A DNA stretch of 64,000 nucleotides from Evansella halocellulosilytica (GCF_002335745.1 NZ_NIST01000001.1:4562131-4626130); one strand, 5' to 3'; numbered from the stretch's first letter, positions 11,301-19,669 are shown. Notes: a model not told the origin generated them from the sequence alone. Made by a program: numbers and translations.

Positions 11301-11710
11301 TCACCGTCTTCAAACGGGATGATTATGATGACGCCATCAGCATGTTTTTCTAATTCCTCAGCTGTAATATGTACGCCTTGCCTTACTTGCTTTTGTTGAG
11401 CGAGTGATGTCAGCTTCAAAAGTGACCGGTAACCAGTAAGGTTCTCTGCCAGTAAAACAATACGTGAAGATACTTGTTCCGTATCTGCTAATCGTTCAGA
11501 GGTAAAACCAAGCTCTACACCTATAATCGGTTTAATATGATTTTCTTTGCAACATTTATAAAATTGAATAACACCGTACATGGCATCAGTATCTGTTATA
11601 GCAAGTGCTTCGAACCCTGATGCTGCACTTGCCTCTATTAATTCATTAATTTTTCCTGTACTTCGTAACAAGCTGTATTCACTATGTACATGTAAATGAA
11701 CAAATGACAT
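8318..11710 (-). CDS. dnaE: DNA polymerase III subunit alpha, DnaE type
   Basis: The error-prone replicative polymerase used mainly on the lagging strand in Firmicutes, alongside PolC. The 1130-residue product starts with a PHP domain (FVHLHVHSEYSLL, residues 3-15), then the pol III palm with GPGRGSAAGSLVAYALK and the catalytic aspartates in PDIDIDFPD at about residues 389-397. It has no proofreading exonuclease, consistent with DnaE rather than PolC. Toward the C-terminus come tandem helix-hairpin-helix segments and an OB fold (about 970-1060). The ATG at 11710 follows GGAGGGAAAAGGA. It is divergent from ytrH. Confidence 0.97.
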   Translation of the reverse strand: MSFVHLHVHSEYSLLRSTGKINELIEASAASGFEALAITDTDAMYGVIQFYKCCKENHIKPIIGVELGFTSERLADTEQVSSRIVLLAENLTGYRSLLKLTSLAQQKQVRQGVHITAEELEKHADGVIIIIPFEDGEVAQYLMNGQPDKANAIVDRLQQMTSHEHVFIEIQNHWRKEEREKLLAVTKWCDMTNNPMVASNHVHFTKKEQSDAHRVIQAVRLGEQLSTLPESYSSEHYYLKTKEEMLELFQAWPNAVQQTVEIAKRCNVELTFGIPVLPHYPLQQHSSTEYLRMLCHKGISERYASPSKEIWDRLDYELTVISNMQYEDYFLIVADFMNYAHKQKILTGPGRGSAAGSLVAYALKITNVDPIKYGLLFERFLNPERVSMPDIDIDFPDDQRDEVIHYVKDKYGIDRVAQIVTFGTLAAKAAIRDAGRVLGIDLKIIDRVAKKIPSRPNIRLKEAISESESLREMIQSDHDVKELFRIACDVEGLPRHTSIHAAGVVMSKEPLTNVVPLQQGNDGMNLTQFPMGDLEDLGLLKMDFLGLRNLSFLERIIRLVHQHRGELINIDDIPFNDHKTFELLGRGETSGVFQLESSGMKSVLRRLKPTEFEDIVAVNALYRPGPMENIPVYINRKNRNEPVKYLHPDLETILKPTYGVLIYQEQIMQIASKMAGYSLGEADILRRAVGKKKHEDLIQGREQFVQGSLNKGYSEQEANDMYDTIVRFANYGFNRSHAVAYSIIAYQLAYLKANYPLEFMSALMGTVVHHHEKLAEYISEARKQGMVVKGPSIKHSEPQFTVKDRVIWIGLATIKNVGNPIVHAIAKIRREHQIDSLFDLCYRVPAKLLPKRALEAFIVSGALDDFGVDRAKMLATVDTAIEYGEKEREKDEGKQTALFYEEDKPLAYIDVPPLRDTDKLNFEKQVLGFYASGHPVEAELSIVKPYDRKAIYEAKQLDVHSRVRLAGLIEGSRTIQTKKKQQMAFLNISDETGEVDVTVFPEAYERYRTKLNKGEMIFVEGKIQDHRGEKKVIMEKCITLSDLKRKHEKNKKPVLYLKISHLHEHEGYLDRLKRILQDDPGEVSVVLFYERTEKAIHLSEMWDVSGDDSLLNRLKALLGQKNVILKEQRV

Positions 11711-11866
11711 TCCTTTTCCCTCCTGTCATTGGAGAAACGTTTACGTGCGTCAATTATTGTTTTAGCAGACGTGGGATATCGTTTTCGAATCCTTTCACTG
11801 TATACCTCTATTGTAACGCAAACATCTGTTCTTTTCACGGTACAATTATTGTTTCATACATTGCAA

Positions 11867-11896
11867 GTCATATATTTATCTTGTTGTCCATAAAAA
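11867..11896 (+). promoter_or_regulatory. Candidate sigma-E promoter for ytrH-ytrI
   Basis: GTCATATA (11867-11874), 14 bases, then CATAAAAA (11889-11896) resembles the mother-cell sigma-E pattern GTCATATT/CATACAAT. It lies about 70 bases before the ytrH start, and ytrHI are known sigma-E-type sporulation genes. The -10 match is partial. Confidence 0.4.
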
Positions 11897-11965
11897 TGTA
11901 CAAAGTGATGTTTACGTACTTCGTGTTTATTGCCAACTTCAGGGGGGCAGAAAGAGGGGATTTAC

Positions 11966-12298
11966 TTGATAGATAAAGAATTTTTAGCGACTTTAGTCAT
12001 TGATTACTTCGTTGCATTCGGTGTTATTATTGGGGGAACGATTATCGGCGGAATTGGTGCTTATTTAATCGGTAAACCACCACTTTCTGTTATGTATGAC
12101 TTAGCTTCAAGCTTAAAAATTTGGGCACTCGTTGCAGCGATCGGTGGTACTTTCGATGCGATCTCCACACTAGAAAGAGGAATTTTTGAAGGGACTCATG
12201 CTGATATTTTTAAAACATTACTCATGATATTTGCGGCTCTGAGCGGAGCACATACAGGCACAGTGATTATTCAATGGCTCACTCAGGAGGGGGTTTGA
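11966..12298 (+). CDS. ytrH: Sporulation membrane protein YtrH
   Basis: A 110-residue membrane protein with hydrophobic segments at about 5-32, 48-66 and 83-104, and conserved glycine-rich stretches GGTIIGGIGAYLIGKPP and KIWALVAAIGGTFDAI, as in the YtrH sporulation family. The family is made in the mother cell and contributes to proper spore formation; its molecular role is not known. I chose TTG 11966 because GAGGGG lies 6 bases upstream; the frame is open 12 codons earlier. Its TGA overlaps the ATG of ytrI by one base, so the pair is coupled. Confidence 0.9.
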   Translation: MIDKEFLATLVIDYFVAFGVIIGGTIIGGIGAYLIGKPPLSVMYDLASSLKIWALVAAIGGTFDAISTLERGIFEGTHADIFKTLLMIFAALSGAHTGTVIIQWLTQEGV

Positions 12299-12807
12299 TG
12301 CGAATCCCCCCTTTTTATAGAGAGAAAAGCTGGCAGCGCTTCTTTGCAGGAATTCTTCTAGGAATTCTTATCGGTTGGCTCTTTTTTCTCTATCAGTTCG
12401 GCCTCGTTCATGAAAAACTTGTATTAAAAATTAATGACCAGCAAAAGGAGATTGAAAGTCAAGCAAATACGATTGAAATTCTTCGAAAAGATCAAGATGA
12501 ACAAAATGAGGAAAACCAACGAAAGTTAACCGTACAAGATATTAAGCTTCATTTTGTGAATGAAAACGATATTAAATTAAGTGAACTAACTCTTCATGAG
12601 TTGCGAAGTGCTGTTGAAAGTGAGCTAGATTTGATTCGAAATAAAAATATTGAAACGGTCTATAATTCGTTAGATTTTTTAGAACGAACGGTGGAAAACA
12701 AAATATTTACAATCAAAGGGAACGATAAGCGCTATCAATTGAAAATAGAACGGCTTATATTATATACGACCGTTGATTTTTATTTACGAATTGAATCTGC
12801 AGAATAA
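12298..12807 (+). CDS. ytrI: Sporulation membrane protein YtrI
   Basis: A 169-residue protein with one N-terminal membrane segment (about residues 14-36), followed by a coiled coil (about 38-82, rich in Lys/Glu/Gln) and a compact C-terminal domain. It starts at the ATG that overlaps the ytrH stop codon, with GGAGGGGG in the end of ytrH as RBS. The arrangement and topology match YtrI, co-expressed with YtrH during sporulation. The soluble part probably faces the intermembrane space of the forespore; this is inference. Confidence 0.88.
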   Translation: MRIPPFYREKSWQRFFAGILLGILIGWLFFLYQFGLVHEKLVLKINDQQKEIESQANTIEILRKDQDEQNEENQRKLTVQDIKLHFVNENDIKLSELTLHELRSAVESELDLIRNKNIETVYNSLDFLERTVENKIFTIKGNDKRYQLKIERLILYTTVDFYLRIESAE

Positions 12808-12848
12808 TAAAACCTTTACTTTCCTCTATCAGCTATCAGCCATACTAA

Positions 12849-12881
12849 AAATCCCGCGGGGATTAAGTCCCCTCGGGATTT
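12849..12881 (+). terminator. Strong hairpin after ytrHI
   Basis: Fourteen-base arms (12849-12862 and 12868-12881) pair with one mismatch around the loop TTAAG. It is GC-rich and lies 41 bases after the ytrI stop. There is no T-tract on the plus strand, so termination may be inefficient. Confidence 0.55.
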
Positions 12882-13219
12882 GCGACCTCCAACATTGACT
12901 TCTATGCCATCATTATCCATCTACTCCCTAAAATAGGTTCTGTCGAAATCATTCGATAAGACGATGGATCATTTTTTTAGCATTTAGCATATGGTATCTA
13001 GAATGAACAAAAAGGTACCCCTCGTAAACCTTTTACATTTCTGTGAACATTTTTCATAATCATAATGTTTTCATCATTAAACGGTTATAATAAACATAAA
13101 TAAGTAAATAGATTTAATTGATGCAAAATTCTTTACAATCGATTCCTAAGGCTATTTAATAAAGAGAGACTGATGATCTGATTTTGTAATGATCTTCTAG
13201 ATTAAGGAGGCAAACGCAG
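12882..13219. other. 338-bp region upstream of the 62-aa gene
   Basis: No coding sequence recognised. It is AT-rich, with a TATAAT at about 13086-13091 that could be the -10 of the following small gene, though no convincing -35 is visible. The RBS AAGGAGG precedes 13220. Confidence 0.3.
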
Positions 13220-13408
13220 ATGAGAGTAATGAGTAGAAGTAAGTTAGTAAAAGAGAAAGTTAAATCGATTCAAGATGGATATTCTGCTTATGCTGAGACA
13301 GAAGAAGTGACAAAACTTATAAAAAAAGAATTATCAACTTTAGGAATTGACGTGATTGAAGATACTTCATCATTGGGAAACTGGTTCATCCCAAAAAAGA
13401 GAGCGTGA
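13220..13408 (+). CDS. Small hypothetical protein, 62 aa
   Basis: Not recognised. The product is soluble, basic and partly helical: a Lys/Glu-rich N-terminal helix (about 5-20), a second helix (TEEVTKLIKKELSTLG) and a short tail ending GNWFIPKKRA. A perfect AAGGAGG lies 9 bases before ATG 13220, and a strong terminator begins inside the last codons, so it looks like a real monocistronic gene. It sits in a gap between ytrI and the convergent nrnA. Confidence 0.65.
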   Translation: MRVMSRSKLVKEKVKSIQDGYSAYAETEEVTKLIKKELSTLGIDVIEDTSSLGNWFIPKKRA

Positions 13409-13437
13409 GTTTTCGAAAAAACTCTCGCTCTCTTTTT
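13394..13437 (+). terminator. Rho-independent terminator overlapping the 62-aa gene end
   Basis: GAGCG-T-GAGTTTT pairs with AAAACTC-T-CGCTC, flanked by A-run and T-run (TCTTTTTTAT). The stem includes the stop codon at 13406-13408. With A-tracts on the left side it may also serve nrnA from the other direction. Confidence 0.85.
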
Positions 13438-13473
13438 TATTATTTATTGTGATTCATATAATCGAAAAGTCAG

Positions 13474-14415
13474 CTAATATTTCTCACACAATTCGTTTAG
13501 TTCATTAAGTAATTGCTTCGCTTCTCCCCAAGAATGTACAGATGCGCCTGAGGCCATTGGATGGCCCCCTCCATTATATTTACCTGCTAATTCATGAATC
13601 TCTGGTCCTTTTGAGCGAAGCCGTACTCTGATCACTTCTTCTTCTTCTTCGACAAAGAATACCCATGCTTTTAAACCTTCTAATGTTGAAAATGTATTGA
13701 CAATTCCAGCTGCCTCTTTCGACGATACCTCGAACTTCTTTAAAATTTCAATAGGCAGGTTTACATATGCTGCACCAGAAGGAAGAAGTTCCATTTCACT
13801 TAATACATACCCTTCTAGCCTTGTTAAACGTAAAGACGTTTTATATAGCTCATTGTAAAGGTCATCACGTGAAAATGAGTATTGGATCAAGTTCGCAGCC
13901 CAATAAAATGTCCTCTCAGTTGTGTTTGGGAATCGGAAACGACCAGTATCTCCAATAACCCCTGCATATAATAGCCTTGCTCCTTCTGTCAATTCAGCGT
14001 TACCTTTAATTAAATCATCGGCAAATAACTCACATATCATTTCACTTGTTGAACTTGCCTTTGTATCGACCCAAGAAATATCACCGTATACATCAACATC
14101 AGGGTGATGGTCAATTTTGACTAAAAGTTGACCTTTTGTAAACCTTTGATCGTCGATTCGCTCGCGATTAGCTGTATCACAAACGATGACTAGTGAGTTG
14201 TTATACGTCTCGTCACCGATTTGATCCATCTTGTCTAAAAAAGTTAGTGACTCTTCATGCTCTCCTGCTAAATAAACGTTTTTCGTTGGATATTTTGATT
14301 TAATCAGTTCTTTTAAACCGGCTTGTGACCCATATGCATCAGGGTCCGGACGGACATGACGGTGAATAATAATCGACTCATATTTTTCAATCGCATCTAA
14401 AACTTGTTGTTTCAT
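13474..14415 (-). CDS. nrnA: Bifunctional oligoribonuclease / pAp phosphatase NrnA
   Basis: A DHH/DHHA1 phosphoesterase that degrades 2-5-nt RNA fragments and dephosphorylates 3'-phosphoadenosine 5'-phosphate. The 313-residue product shows the N-terminal metal motif RHVRPDPDAYGSQ (about 19-31), the family DHHPD motif near 127-131, and the DHHA1 substrate motif GGGHPMASGA near 279-288. ATG 14415 follows AAAGGAG. In B. subtilis terms it is YtqI and keeps the same neighbours (ytrI, ytpI). Confidence 0.95.
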   Translation of the reverse strand: MKQQVLDAIEKYESIIIHRHVRPDPDAYGSQAGLKELIKSKYPTKNVYLAGEHEESLTFLDKMDQIGDETYNNSLVIVCDTANRERIDDQRFTKGQLLVKIDHHPDVDVYGDISWVDTKASSTSEMICELFADDLIKGNAELTEGARLLYAGVIGDTGRFRFPNTTERTFYWAANLIQYSFSRDDLYNELYKTSLRLTRLEGYVLSEMELLPSGAAYVNLPIEILKKFEVSSKEAAGIVNTFSTLEGLKAWVFFVEEEEEVIRVRLRSKGPEIHELAGKYNGGGHPMASGASVHSWGEAKQLLNELNELCEKY

Positions 14416-14628
14416 TTATTTACTCCTTTAGTGTATATGTTCATAGTAGTTAAAATTTATAGTCTATTAAAGAGACATAAAACTCATCGTGTCAAGGAGC
14501 TTCATTCTTCTTTTGAACGATGGTAGCTCCTTTTTGAACATAGACGTTTTAATAAGCTTGAATTTATATCATACCTTATGCTACCTTTACTTAGTGGAAT
14601 TACATTTGATTGTAAAGGAGTCCAAACG

Positions 14629-14946
14629 ATGATCTGGGTCATTTTAATATTTACATCACTCGTCTTTTTTGTTTATTTTAAAGTTCAGCAAGCTCGAGCC
14701 GTAGGGCCGATGGAAAAGCGATGGTATTCTTCAAAGGGAAGCATCGCTGTAGGCGTGTTCTTTATTTCTTTTGCGATTAATTCATATTTAAGGTTTGAAA
14801 CGACCGTTGCTGCGATCGTCTCACTTGTCTTTTTTGCATTCGGCCTTATTAATCTCATATTCGGTATCCGTTTTTATAAAACGTATCTCCCCTATGCACA
14901 AAAGGAAGCGGAAGAACTGAAAAAAGCTGAAACGAAAGAGAAGTAA
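14629..14946 (+). CDS. ytpI: YtpI family membrane protein
   Basis: A 105-residue protein with three hydrophobic segments (about 2-19, 41-60, 64-86) and a charged C-terminus ending in KKAETKEK. The size, topology and position between nrnA and ytoI match YtpI; the function is unknown. ATG 14629 is chosen because AAAGGAG lies 8 bases upstream; the open frame extends 17 codons further without an RBS. Confidence 0.82.
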   Translation: MIWVILIFTSLVFFVYFKVQQARAVGPMEKRWYSSKGSIAVGVFFISFAINSYLRFETTVAAIVSLVFFAFGLINLIFGIRFYKTYLPYAQKEAEELKKAETKEK

Positions 14947-14948
14947 TG

Positions 14949-14998
14949 AGAACGGGATCCCCCGTTCTTTGGGCTGTTGAGAAAGTGTCTCGACAGCC
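14949..14998 (+). terminator. Two tandem hairpins after ytpI
   Basis: First GAACGGG/CCCGTTC followed by TTT, then GGCTGTTGAGA/TCTCGACAGCC followed by a T-rich run. The second is nearly identical to the terminator at 63724-63761 after the penicillin-binding protein gene. Confidence 0.75.
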
Positions 14999-15111
14999 TG
15001 TCTTTTTGACTTTTAACCATATTTCGTCGTTACTAACGAACAACTAGCAGCCGAATAAACAATAATACTCATTACTTTTTTAAAACGACCATTTGCTCAT
15101 TTTCCTAAATT

Positions 15112-16419
15112 CTATCTGTCAATTAGTTGAGCCATTAACATCGCTTTTCCAACGATTTGTGAATCATGATATAACTCGACATCGACTTTCCCAAACTTCC
15201 TCCCTACTTCCATTACTTTTGGACAAACATCAATTTGACTATCGATTTGAACAGGTTTTATAAAAAATAACGTAATATTCTCGACAACGAGATCGCCTTT
15301 TTTATATTTTCTTAATACCCGGCTTCCCGCTTCTGTCACAATCGTTGTTATAACCCCATATGATATCGTTCCGAGATGATTCGTCATTTGCGGCGTCACA
15401 TCTAAACGGAAACGGTGTTCCTGAGACGTCGAAAGGTCTTCAAAATGACGAGTAACTAAATCCTCAATTGTCTCCCCGACATGAGGTTGCCGTTGAATCA
15501 TTTGTAATGCCTTTAATACATCCTGCCTGCTAATAATGCCGAGAAGACGTTTATTATGATTGACGACTGGAAGCATTTCAATTCCTTCCCAAACCATCAT
15601 ATGGGCTGCAGACGCAACAGACGTTTGTGCATTTACTGAGATTGGATGCTTGGTCATGACTTTTTCAATCTCAATAAAAGGACCGACCCCCATCACATCT
15701 TTTGCTGTGACCATCCCTTGCAATTTATTCTCATCATCGATAATCGGGTAACGGCTATGTCCTGTACGGTTATTTAACTCATGCCATTTTTCAACAGTAT
15801 GACTCGTTGTCATGAAATCAGTTTGTTCAATTGGAATTAATATATCCTCGACAAGAATGATTTCTTTTTTGATCAGCTGATCATAAATCGCTCGGTTAAT
15901 CATCGTCGCAACCGTAAACGTATCGTAAGAAGTCGAAATTATCGGTAGCTGCAACTCATCTGCTAATTGTCTTACTTCATCACTTGTATCAAATCCACCA
16001 GTTATTAAAACTGCGGAACCTTCTTCTAAAGCTAATTTATGTACTTGTTCACGGTTACCGACAATCAGTAAGTTCCCAGCTTCGACATAGCGCATCATCG
16101 CTTCTGCTTTCATCGCACCAATAACAAACTTGTTTAACGTTTTATACAAACCATCTCTGCCGCCGAGTACTTGTCCATCAACAATGTTGATCACTTCAGC
16201 ATACGTTAATCTTTCAAAGTTATCTTTTTGTTTTTTTTCAATTCGAATCGTTCCAACACGTTCTATTGTACTTACATGCCCTTGGTTCTCTGCGTCTTTA
16301 ATCGCCCGGTATGCTGTACCTTCACTCACATTTAACGCTTTGGCGATTTGACGAACAGATATTTTGCTCCCAACTTCAAGAGAACGTATATGTTGTAATA
16401 TTTGCTCGTGCTTTGTCAT
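15112..16419 (-). CDS. ytoI: HTH-DRTGG-CBS-hotdog regulator-like protein YtoI
   Basis: A 435-residue multidomain protein. Residues about 1-65 form a winged helix (KISVRQIAKALNVSEGTAYRAIKDAE), about 75-180 a DRTGG domain, about 190-305 a pair of CBS domains (SRYPIIDDENKLQGMVTAKD; MLPVVNHNKRLLGIISRQD) and about 315-430 a hotdog/thioesterase-like fold. CBS pairs usually bind adenine nucleotides, so it probably senses a nucleotide and may bind DNA or act on an acyl-CoA. The true role is unknown. I chose ATG 16419, which gives an N-terminus like its homologues; ATG 16443 is also open but lacks an RBS. Confidence 0.88.
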   Translation of the reverse strand: MTKHEQILQHIRSLEVGSKISVRQIAKALNVSEGTAYRAIKDAENQGHVSTIERVGTIRIEKKQKDNFERLTYAEVINIVDGQVLGGRDGLYKTLNKFVIGAMKAEAMMRYVEAGNLLIVGNREQVHKLALEEGSAVLITGGFDTSDEVRQLADELQLPIISTSYDTFTVATMINRAIYDQLIKKEIILVEDILIPIEQTDFMTTSHTVEKWHELNNRTGHSRYPIIDDENKLQGMVTAKDVMGVGPFIEIEKVMTKHPISVNAQTSVASAAHMMVWEGIEMLPVVNHNKRLLGIISRQDVLKALQMIQRQPHVGETIEDLVTRHFEDLSTSQEHRFRLDVTPQMTNHLGTISYGVITTIVTEAGSRVLRKYKKGDLVVENITLFFIKPVQIDSQIDVCPKVMEVGRKFGKVDVELYHDSQIVGKAMLMAQLIDR

Positions 16420-16701
16420 CGAGCTTGCCACATCCTTTTTCATTTGGCTATGTTATAGTTATGATAGAAGGTGTTCAAAAAAGAATTAAGGTACAAGGAT
16501 ATAGATGAGATTAACTCATTTCCCCTTCTGTATTGAACACGATCACTAATCATTTATCATACACATCTTTTCAACATTAAACTGTTTAATCATTTTTTGT
16601 CTTCTGTTCTACTACAAGTATAATCTTGACAATGGAGGACTTCAAGGAGATTTAGGTTTGTTTATTATTTTATGAAATAAACAGAAATTGATGAAGTTGA
16701 C

Positions 16702-16769
16702 TGTTGATCAAATACGTATGAATGTATTAATTTAGGGTATAGGAAGAATAGACATTTTTTTGATCAACA
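16702..16769 (+). promoter_or_regulatory. Inverted repeat in the long leader of the lipoprotein gene
   Basis: Perfect 11-bp arms TGTTGATCAAA (16702-16712) and TTTGATCAACA (16759-16769) surround 46 bases that contain ATACGTAT. The repeat lies in the 478-bp gene-free stretch between ytoI and the lipoprotein gene, which otherwise shows no ORF. It may be an operator pair or part of a structured 5' leader. Confidence 0.4.
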
Positions 16770-16804
16770 TTCTCATGATATTCTGTGACTTATTTCTTAT
16801 ATTG

Positions 16805-16907
16805 GTTCTGTTAAAGTTTGATGATATAAATGTTGACTCGTAATTTCATAGGAGTTTCGCCAATTTTCATTATCACCTACATGATCTTTTAACAGAACAA
16901 TTTTTTT
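16805..16907 (+). promoter_or_regulatory. Terminator-like long-loop hairpin just upstream of the lipoprotein RBS
   Basis: GTTCTGTTAAA (16805-16815) pairs exactly with TTTAACAGAAC (16888-16898), followed by a run of seven T (16901-16907) and then the RBS AAGGAGG. The position before the start codon fits an attenuator. The 72-base loop is large for a simple terminator. Confidence 0.4.
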
Positions 16908-16921
16908 AAGGAGGCGTCGAA

Positions 16922-17566
16922 ATGAGGGTTTTAACACTCTTCTCGTTCCTCATGACTTTTTTCTTAATATCTGCGTGCAGTCAGTCAAGTTCTGAACCGC
17001 CTCTAATTGTTACTGGTGGAGAAGAAGTAAATATTGTATTTGAAGATGAAGTAAGTTCTCTTAACGAAGAAGATTATAAAGATATGACCACTGAAGCAAT
17101 AGAACTTTCGGAAGAACATTCGATTTACAATGAAAAAGTGAAAAAGTGGATTATTCGTTATTATATTCAAAATGAAGAGATGCAACAGAGATGGACAGAA
17201 GATGAAATTATCAAATTATCTAAGGATCGCGTAGAGTTCGAAGAAGCTTGGAAAGACTACGCTTACTTACAGTACGGAGTAACGATTACTGAAGAAGCAA
17301 TAGAATCTCAAGTTGAATATAATTTAGAGGTTTATCGTAATCATTTGCCGCCGGCAATTCAAGGAATTTCTAAAGGGCTTGATATTTCACTAGAGGAGTA
17401 TTTACGAGAGTTCGACCGTGACCATGTTGAGCGCACAGTTTTATGGCAAAAGCTAATGCCAATCTTGCTTGAAAAACATCGTAATGAATCATCTGAGAGA
17501 TTAGACGGCGTGTATCTCGGAGAACGCTATGAGGAAGAAGTTCGCAAGTATATGGAAACAAAATAA
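16922..17566 (+). CDS. SurA-N-like lipoprotein, hypothetical
   Basis: A 214-residue exported lipoprotein: residues 1-18 are a hydrophobic signal peptide and LISAC places the lipidated cysteine at 19. The rest is acidic and almost entirely helical. Residues about 95-170 (EAWKDYAYLQYGVTITEEAI, then a segment with SLEEYLREFD) resemble the SurA/trigger-factor N-terminal chaperone module that precedes PPIase domains in PrsA and SurA, but no PPIase domain follows. I infer an extracytoplasmic chaperone-like or sporulation-related role. AAGGAGG precedes ATG 16922. A structured leader lies upstream. Confidence 0.8.
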   Translation: MRVLTLFSFLMTFFLISACSQSSSEPPLIVTGGEEVNIVFEDEVSSLNEEDYKDMTTEAIELSEEHSIYNEKVKKWIIRYYIQNEEMQQRWTEDEIIKLSKDRVEFEEAWKDYAYLQYGVTITEEAIESQVEYNLEVYRNHLPPAIQGISKGLDISLEEYLREFDRDHVERTVLWQKLMPILLEKHRNESSERLDGVYLGERYEEEVRKYMETK

Positions 17567-17577
17567 GCAACATGAAG

Positions 17578-17633
17578 AAGCTGTTCCAAAAGTGCTCTAA
17601 TTAGAGCCAACTTTTAAGAACAGCTTTTTTCTA
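17578..17633. terminator. Bidirectional terminator between lipoprotein gene and ytkL
   Basis: AAGCTGTTC and GAACAGCTT arms, extended inward by AAAAGT/ACTTTT, end in TTTTTT on the plus strand. The two flanking genes converge here. Confidence 0.7.
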
Positions 17634-17653
17634 TGAGCAACTTGTCCCTTTCA

Positions 17654-18337
17654 TCAAAGGGTCAAATCATCTCCTGCATGTAACACGATCCCTTCTCCTT
17701 TCGAAACTTTTTTCACAAAAGCAGATGCATCCTGCTCAATAACAGGGAAAGTATTATAATGAATCGGTACTACTCGCTCGGCCTCTAACCACTTTGCTGC
17801 GATCAATGCATCTTCCGGTCCCATCGTGAAGTTGTCGCCGATCGGCAAGAAAGCGAGATTAAGATCATGTTGCCCACCAATTAGCTTCATATCAGAGAAA
17901 AGTGCTGTATCTCCCGCATGGTAGATCGTCTTCCCTTCTGCTTTAAAAACAATCCCTGCTGGCATACCGGTGTAAACAATTTTTTGATTTTCTTCTTCTG
18001 TATACGATGAACCGTGAAATGCTTGTGTAAGTTTCACTGTCCCAAAGTCAAATTCATGTGCCCCGCCAATGTGCATTGGGTGTGTATTCACTCCTTGCCA
18101 CCCTAAATAAGTTGCCAATTCGAATGGAGCAACTACTAATGCATCATTCGCTTTCGCAATATCGACTGTATCTCCGACATGATCATTATGACCATGTGTT
18201 AGTAAAATAACGTCCGCCTTGACTTCATCAGCTTTCAAGTCAGACGTTCCGTTTCCTGTTATAAACGGGTCAATAATAATGGTCGTCCCATTCGTTTCAA
18301 TTTTCACAACTGAATGTCCATGAAAAGAAACTTTCAT
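17654..18337 (-). CDS. ytkL: UPF0173 metallo-beta-lactamase-fold hydrolase
   Basis: A 227-residue metal-dependent hydrolase of the UPF0173 (YtkL) family. It has the metallo-beta-lactamase signature [11 protein letters not shown] near residues 48-58, further ligands in HPMHIGG and YHAGDTALF, and a terminal PIHYNTFP. These should hold one or two metal ions, probably zinc. The physiological substrate is unknown. ATG 18337 has GGAGAGG at 7 bases; the TTG one codon upstream is also open. Confidence 0.93.
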   Translation of the reverse strand: MKVSFHGHSVVKIETNGTTIIIDPFITGNGTSDLKADEVKADVILLTHGHNDHVGDTVDIAKANDALVVAPFELATYLGWQGVNTHPMHIGGAHEFDFGTVKLTQAFHGSSYTEEENQKIVYTGMPAGIVFKAEGKTIYHAGDTALFSDMKLIGGQHDLNLAFLPIGDNFTMGPEDALIAAKWLEAERVVPIHYNTFPVIEQDASAFVKKVSKGEGIVLHAGDDLTL

Positions 18338-18565
18338 CAATGATCCTCTCCTTTAATTACATGTCCAAAAAGTGAGAAGAAGAAAGACTTCTTAATTCAA
18401 TAATCTTTTTGAACAAATATTTTTCTTCCCTACACATAATTACTAGATACCCGTAAAAACTCCTTCTTATTCAACCGATTTTTTCAGACTTAGTTTAAAT
18501 GATTCCCAGATAGTGATAAGATAAAATGACATACATAGTAGTTAAACTTTTCGGAGGTGCACATT

Positions 18566-19669
18566 ATGAGGAAAAATAGAATAGTGTCTTTACAACAATG
18601 GATGAAAAACAATGATGTCGACAGTATCATGCTCCAATCAAGACCGAATAACTTTTATATTACAGGTTTTGATACTGATCCACATGAACGACTATTAGCT
18701 GTTTTTTTATTTCAAGATAAAAATCCGTTTATCGTTTGTCCTGGGATGGAAGTCAATCAAATTCAATATGTCTTTCAACAAGGAGACATTGTCGGCTATA
18801 GTGACTCCGAAAATCCTTGGGAGAAAATTCAACAGCAGTTTGAAAAGATTCACATTTCCCCAAAAAAAATCGCTGTTGAAAATGCATTATCATGGCAACG
18901 TGTTAGAGAAGTGGAAGGAATTTTTCCGCTCGTTGAACTTATCGAAGTCGATGAAGCCATTTTAAATGAACGAATTATCAAATCTGAAGATGAACTGAAA
19001 ATATTACGAGCTGCTGCAAAGCTGGCAGACTTCGGTATAAAAACAGGCGTAGCTGCTTTAGAAGAAGGCGTAACTGAAATGGAAGTTCTTGCAAAAATCG
19101 AATATGAACTAAAGAAAAAAGGTGTACGCGAAATGTCGTTTTCGACGATGGTTCTATTTGGGGAGAAGGCTGGTGACCCGCACGGAAATCCTGGCGACCG
19201 AAAACTGAAAAAAGGAGATGCCGTCCTTTTTGATTTAGGTGTCGTTTGGGAAGGCTACTGCTCTGATATTACACGTACGGTTTTCTTTGACCACGTAAAA
19301 GATGAAGACCAAGCTGTCTATGAAACGGTACTTAAAGCACAAGAAGCGTCCCTTTTTGCGAGCAAACCAGGAAACCGTATCGCTCTCCTTGATAAAACTG
19401 CAAGAGAGACCATTTCAAACAACGGTTATGGCGACTACTTTCCTCATCGTATCGGACATGGTTTAGGGATTGAAGTACACGAATTCCCATCGATGAATGA
19501 CCAAAACGAAAGTCTTCTCCAGCCAGGTATGACATTTACTATTGAACCGGGAATTTATATTCCTAATCAGCTTGGAGTACGCATTGAAGACGATGTCGTC
19601 ATTACGGAAACAGGCTTTGAAACGTTAACCCAATTCCCGAAAGCATTAACCGTTGTACCTAGCAGATAA
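18566..19669 (+). CDS. M24 family Xaa-Pro peptidase
   Basis: A 367-residue pita-bread metallopeptidase that removes N-terminal residues preceding proline. Residues about 1-125 are the creatinase-type N-terminal domain (NNFYITGFDTDPHERLLAVF). The catalytic domain carries the M24 metal ligands: Asp in LFDLGVVWEGY, Asp in SDITRT, His in HRIGHGLGIEVHE, Glu in TIEPGIYIP and Glu in VRIEDDVVIT. All five are present, so it should be active. ATG 18566 follows GGAGGT at 7 bases. It is divergent from ytkL and ends in a clear terminator. Confidence 0.92.
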   Translation: MRKNRIVSLQQWMKNNDVDSIMLQSRPNNFYITGFDTDPHERLLAVFLFQDKNPFIVCPGMEVNQIQYVFQQGDIVGYSDSENPWEKIQQQFEKIHISPKKIAVENALSWQRVREVEGIFPLVELIEVDEAILNERIIKSEDELKILRAAAKLADFGIKTGVAALEEGVTEMEVLAKIEYELKKKGVREMSFSTMVLFGEKAGDPHGNPGDRKLKKGDAVLFDLGVVWEGYCSDITRTVFFDHVKDEDQAVYETVLKAQEASLFASKPGNRIALLDKTARETISNNGYGDYFPHRIGHGLGIEVHEFPSMNDQNESLLQPGMTFTIEPGIYIPNQLGVRIEDDVVITETGFETLTQFPKALTVVPSR

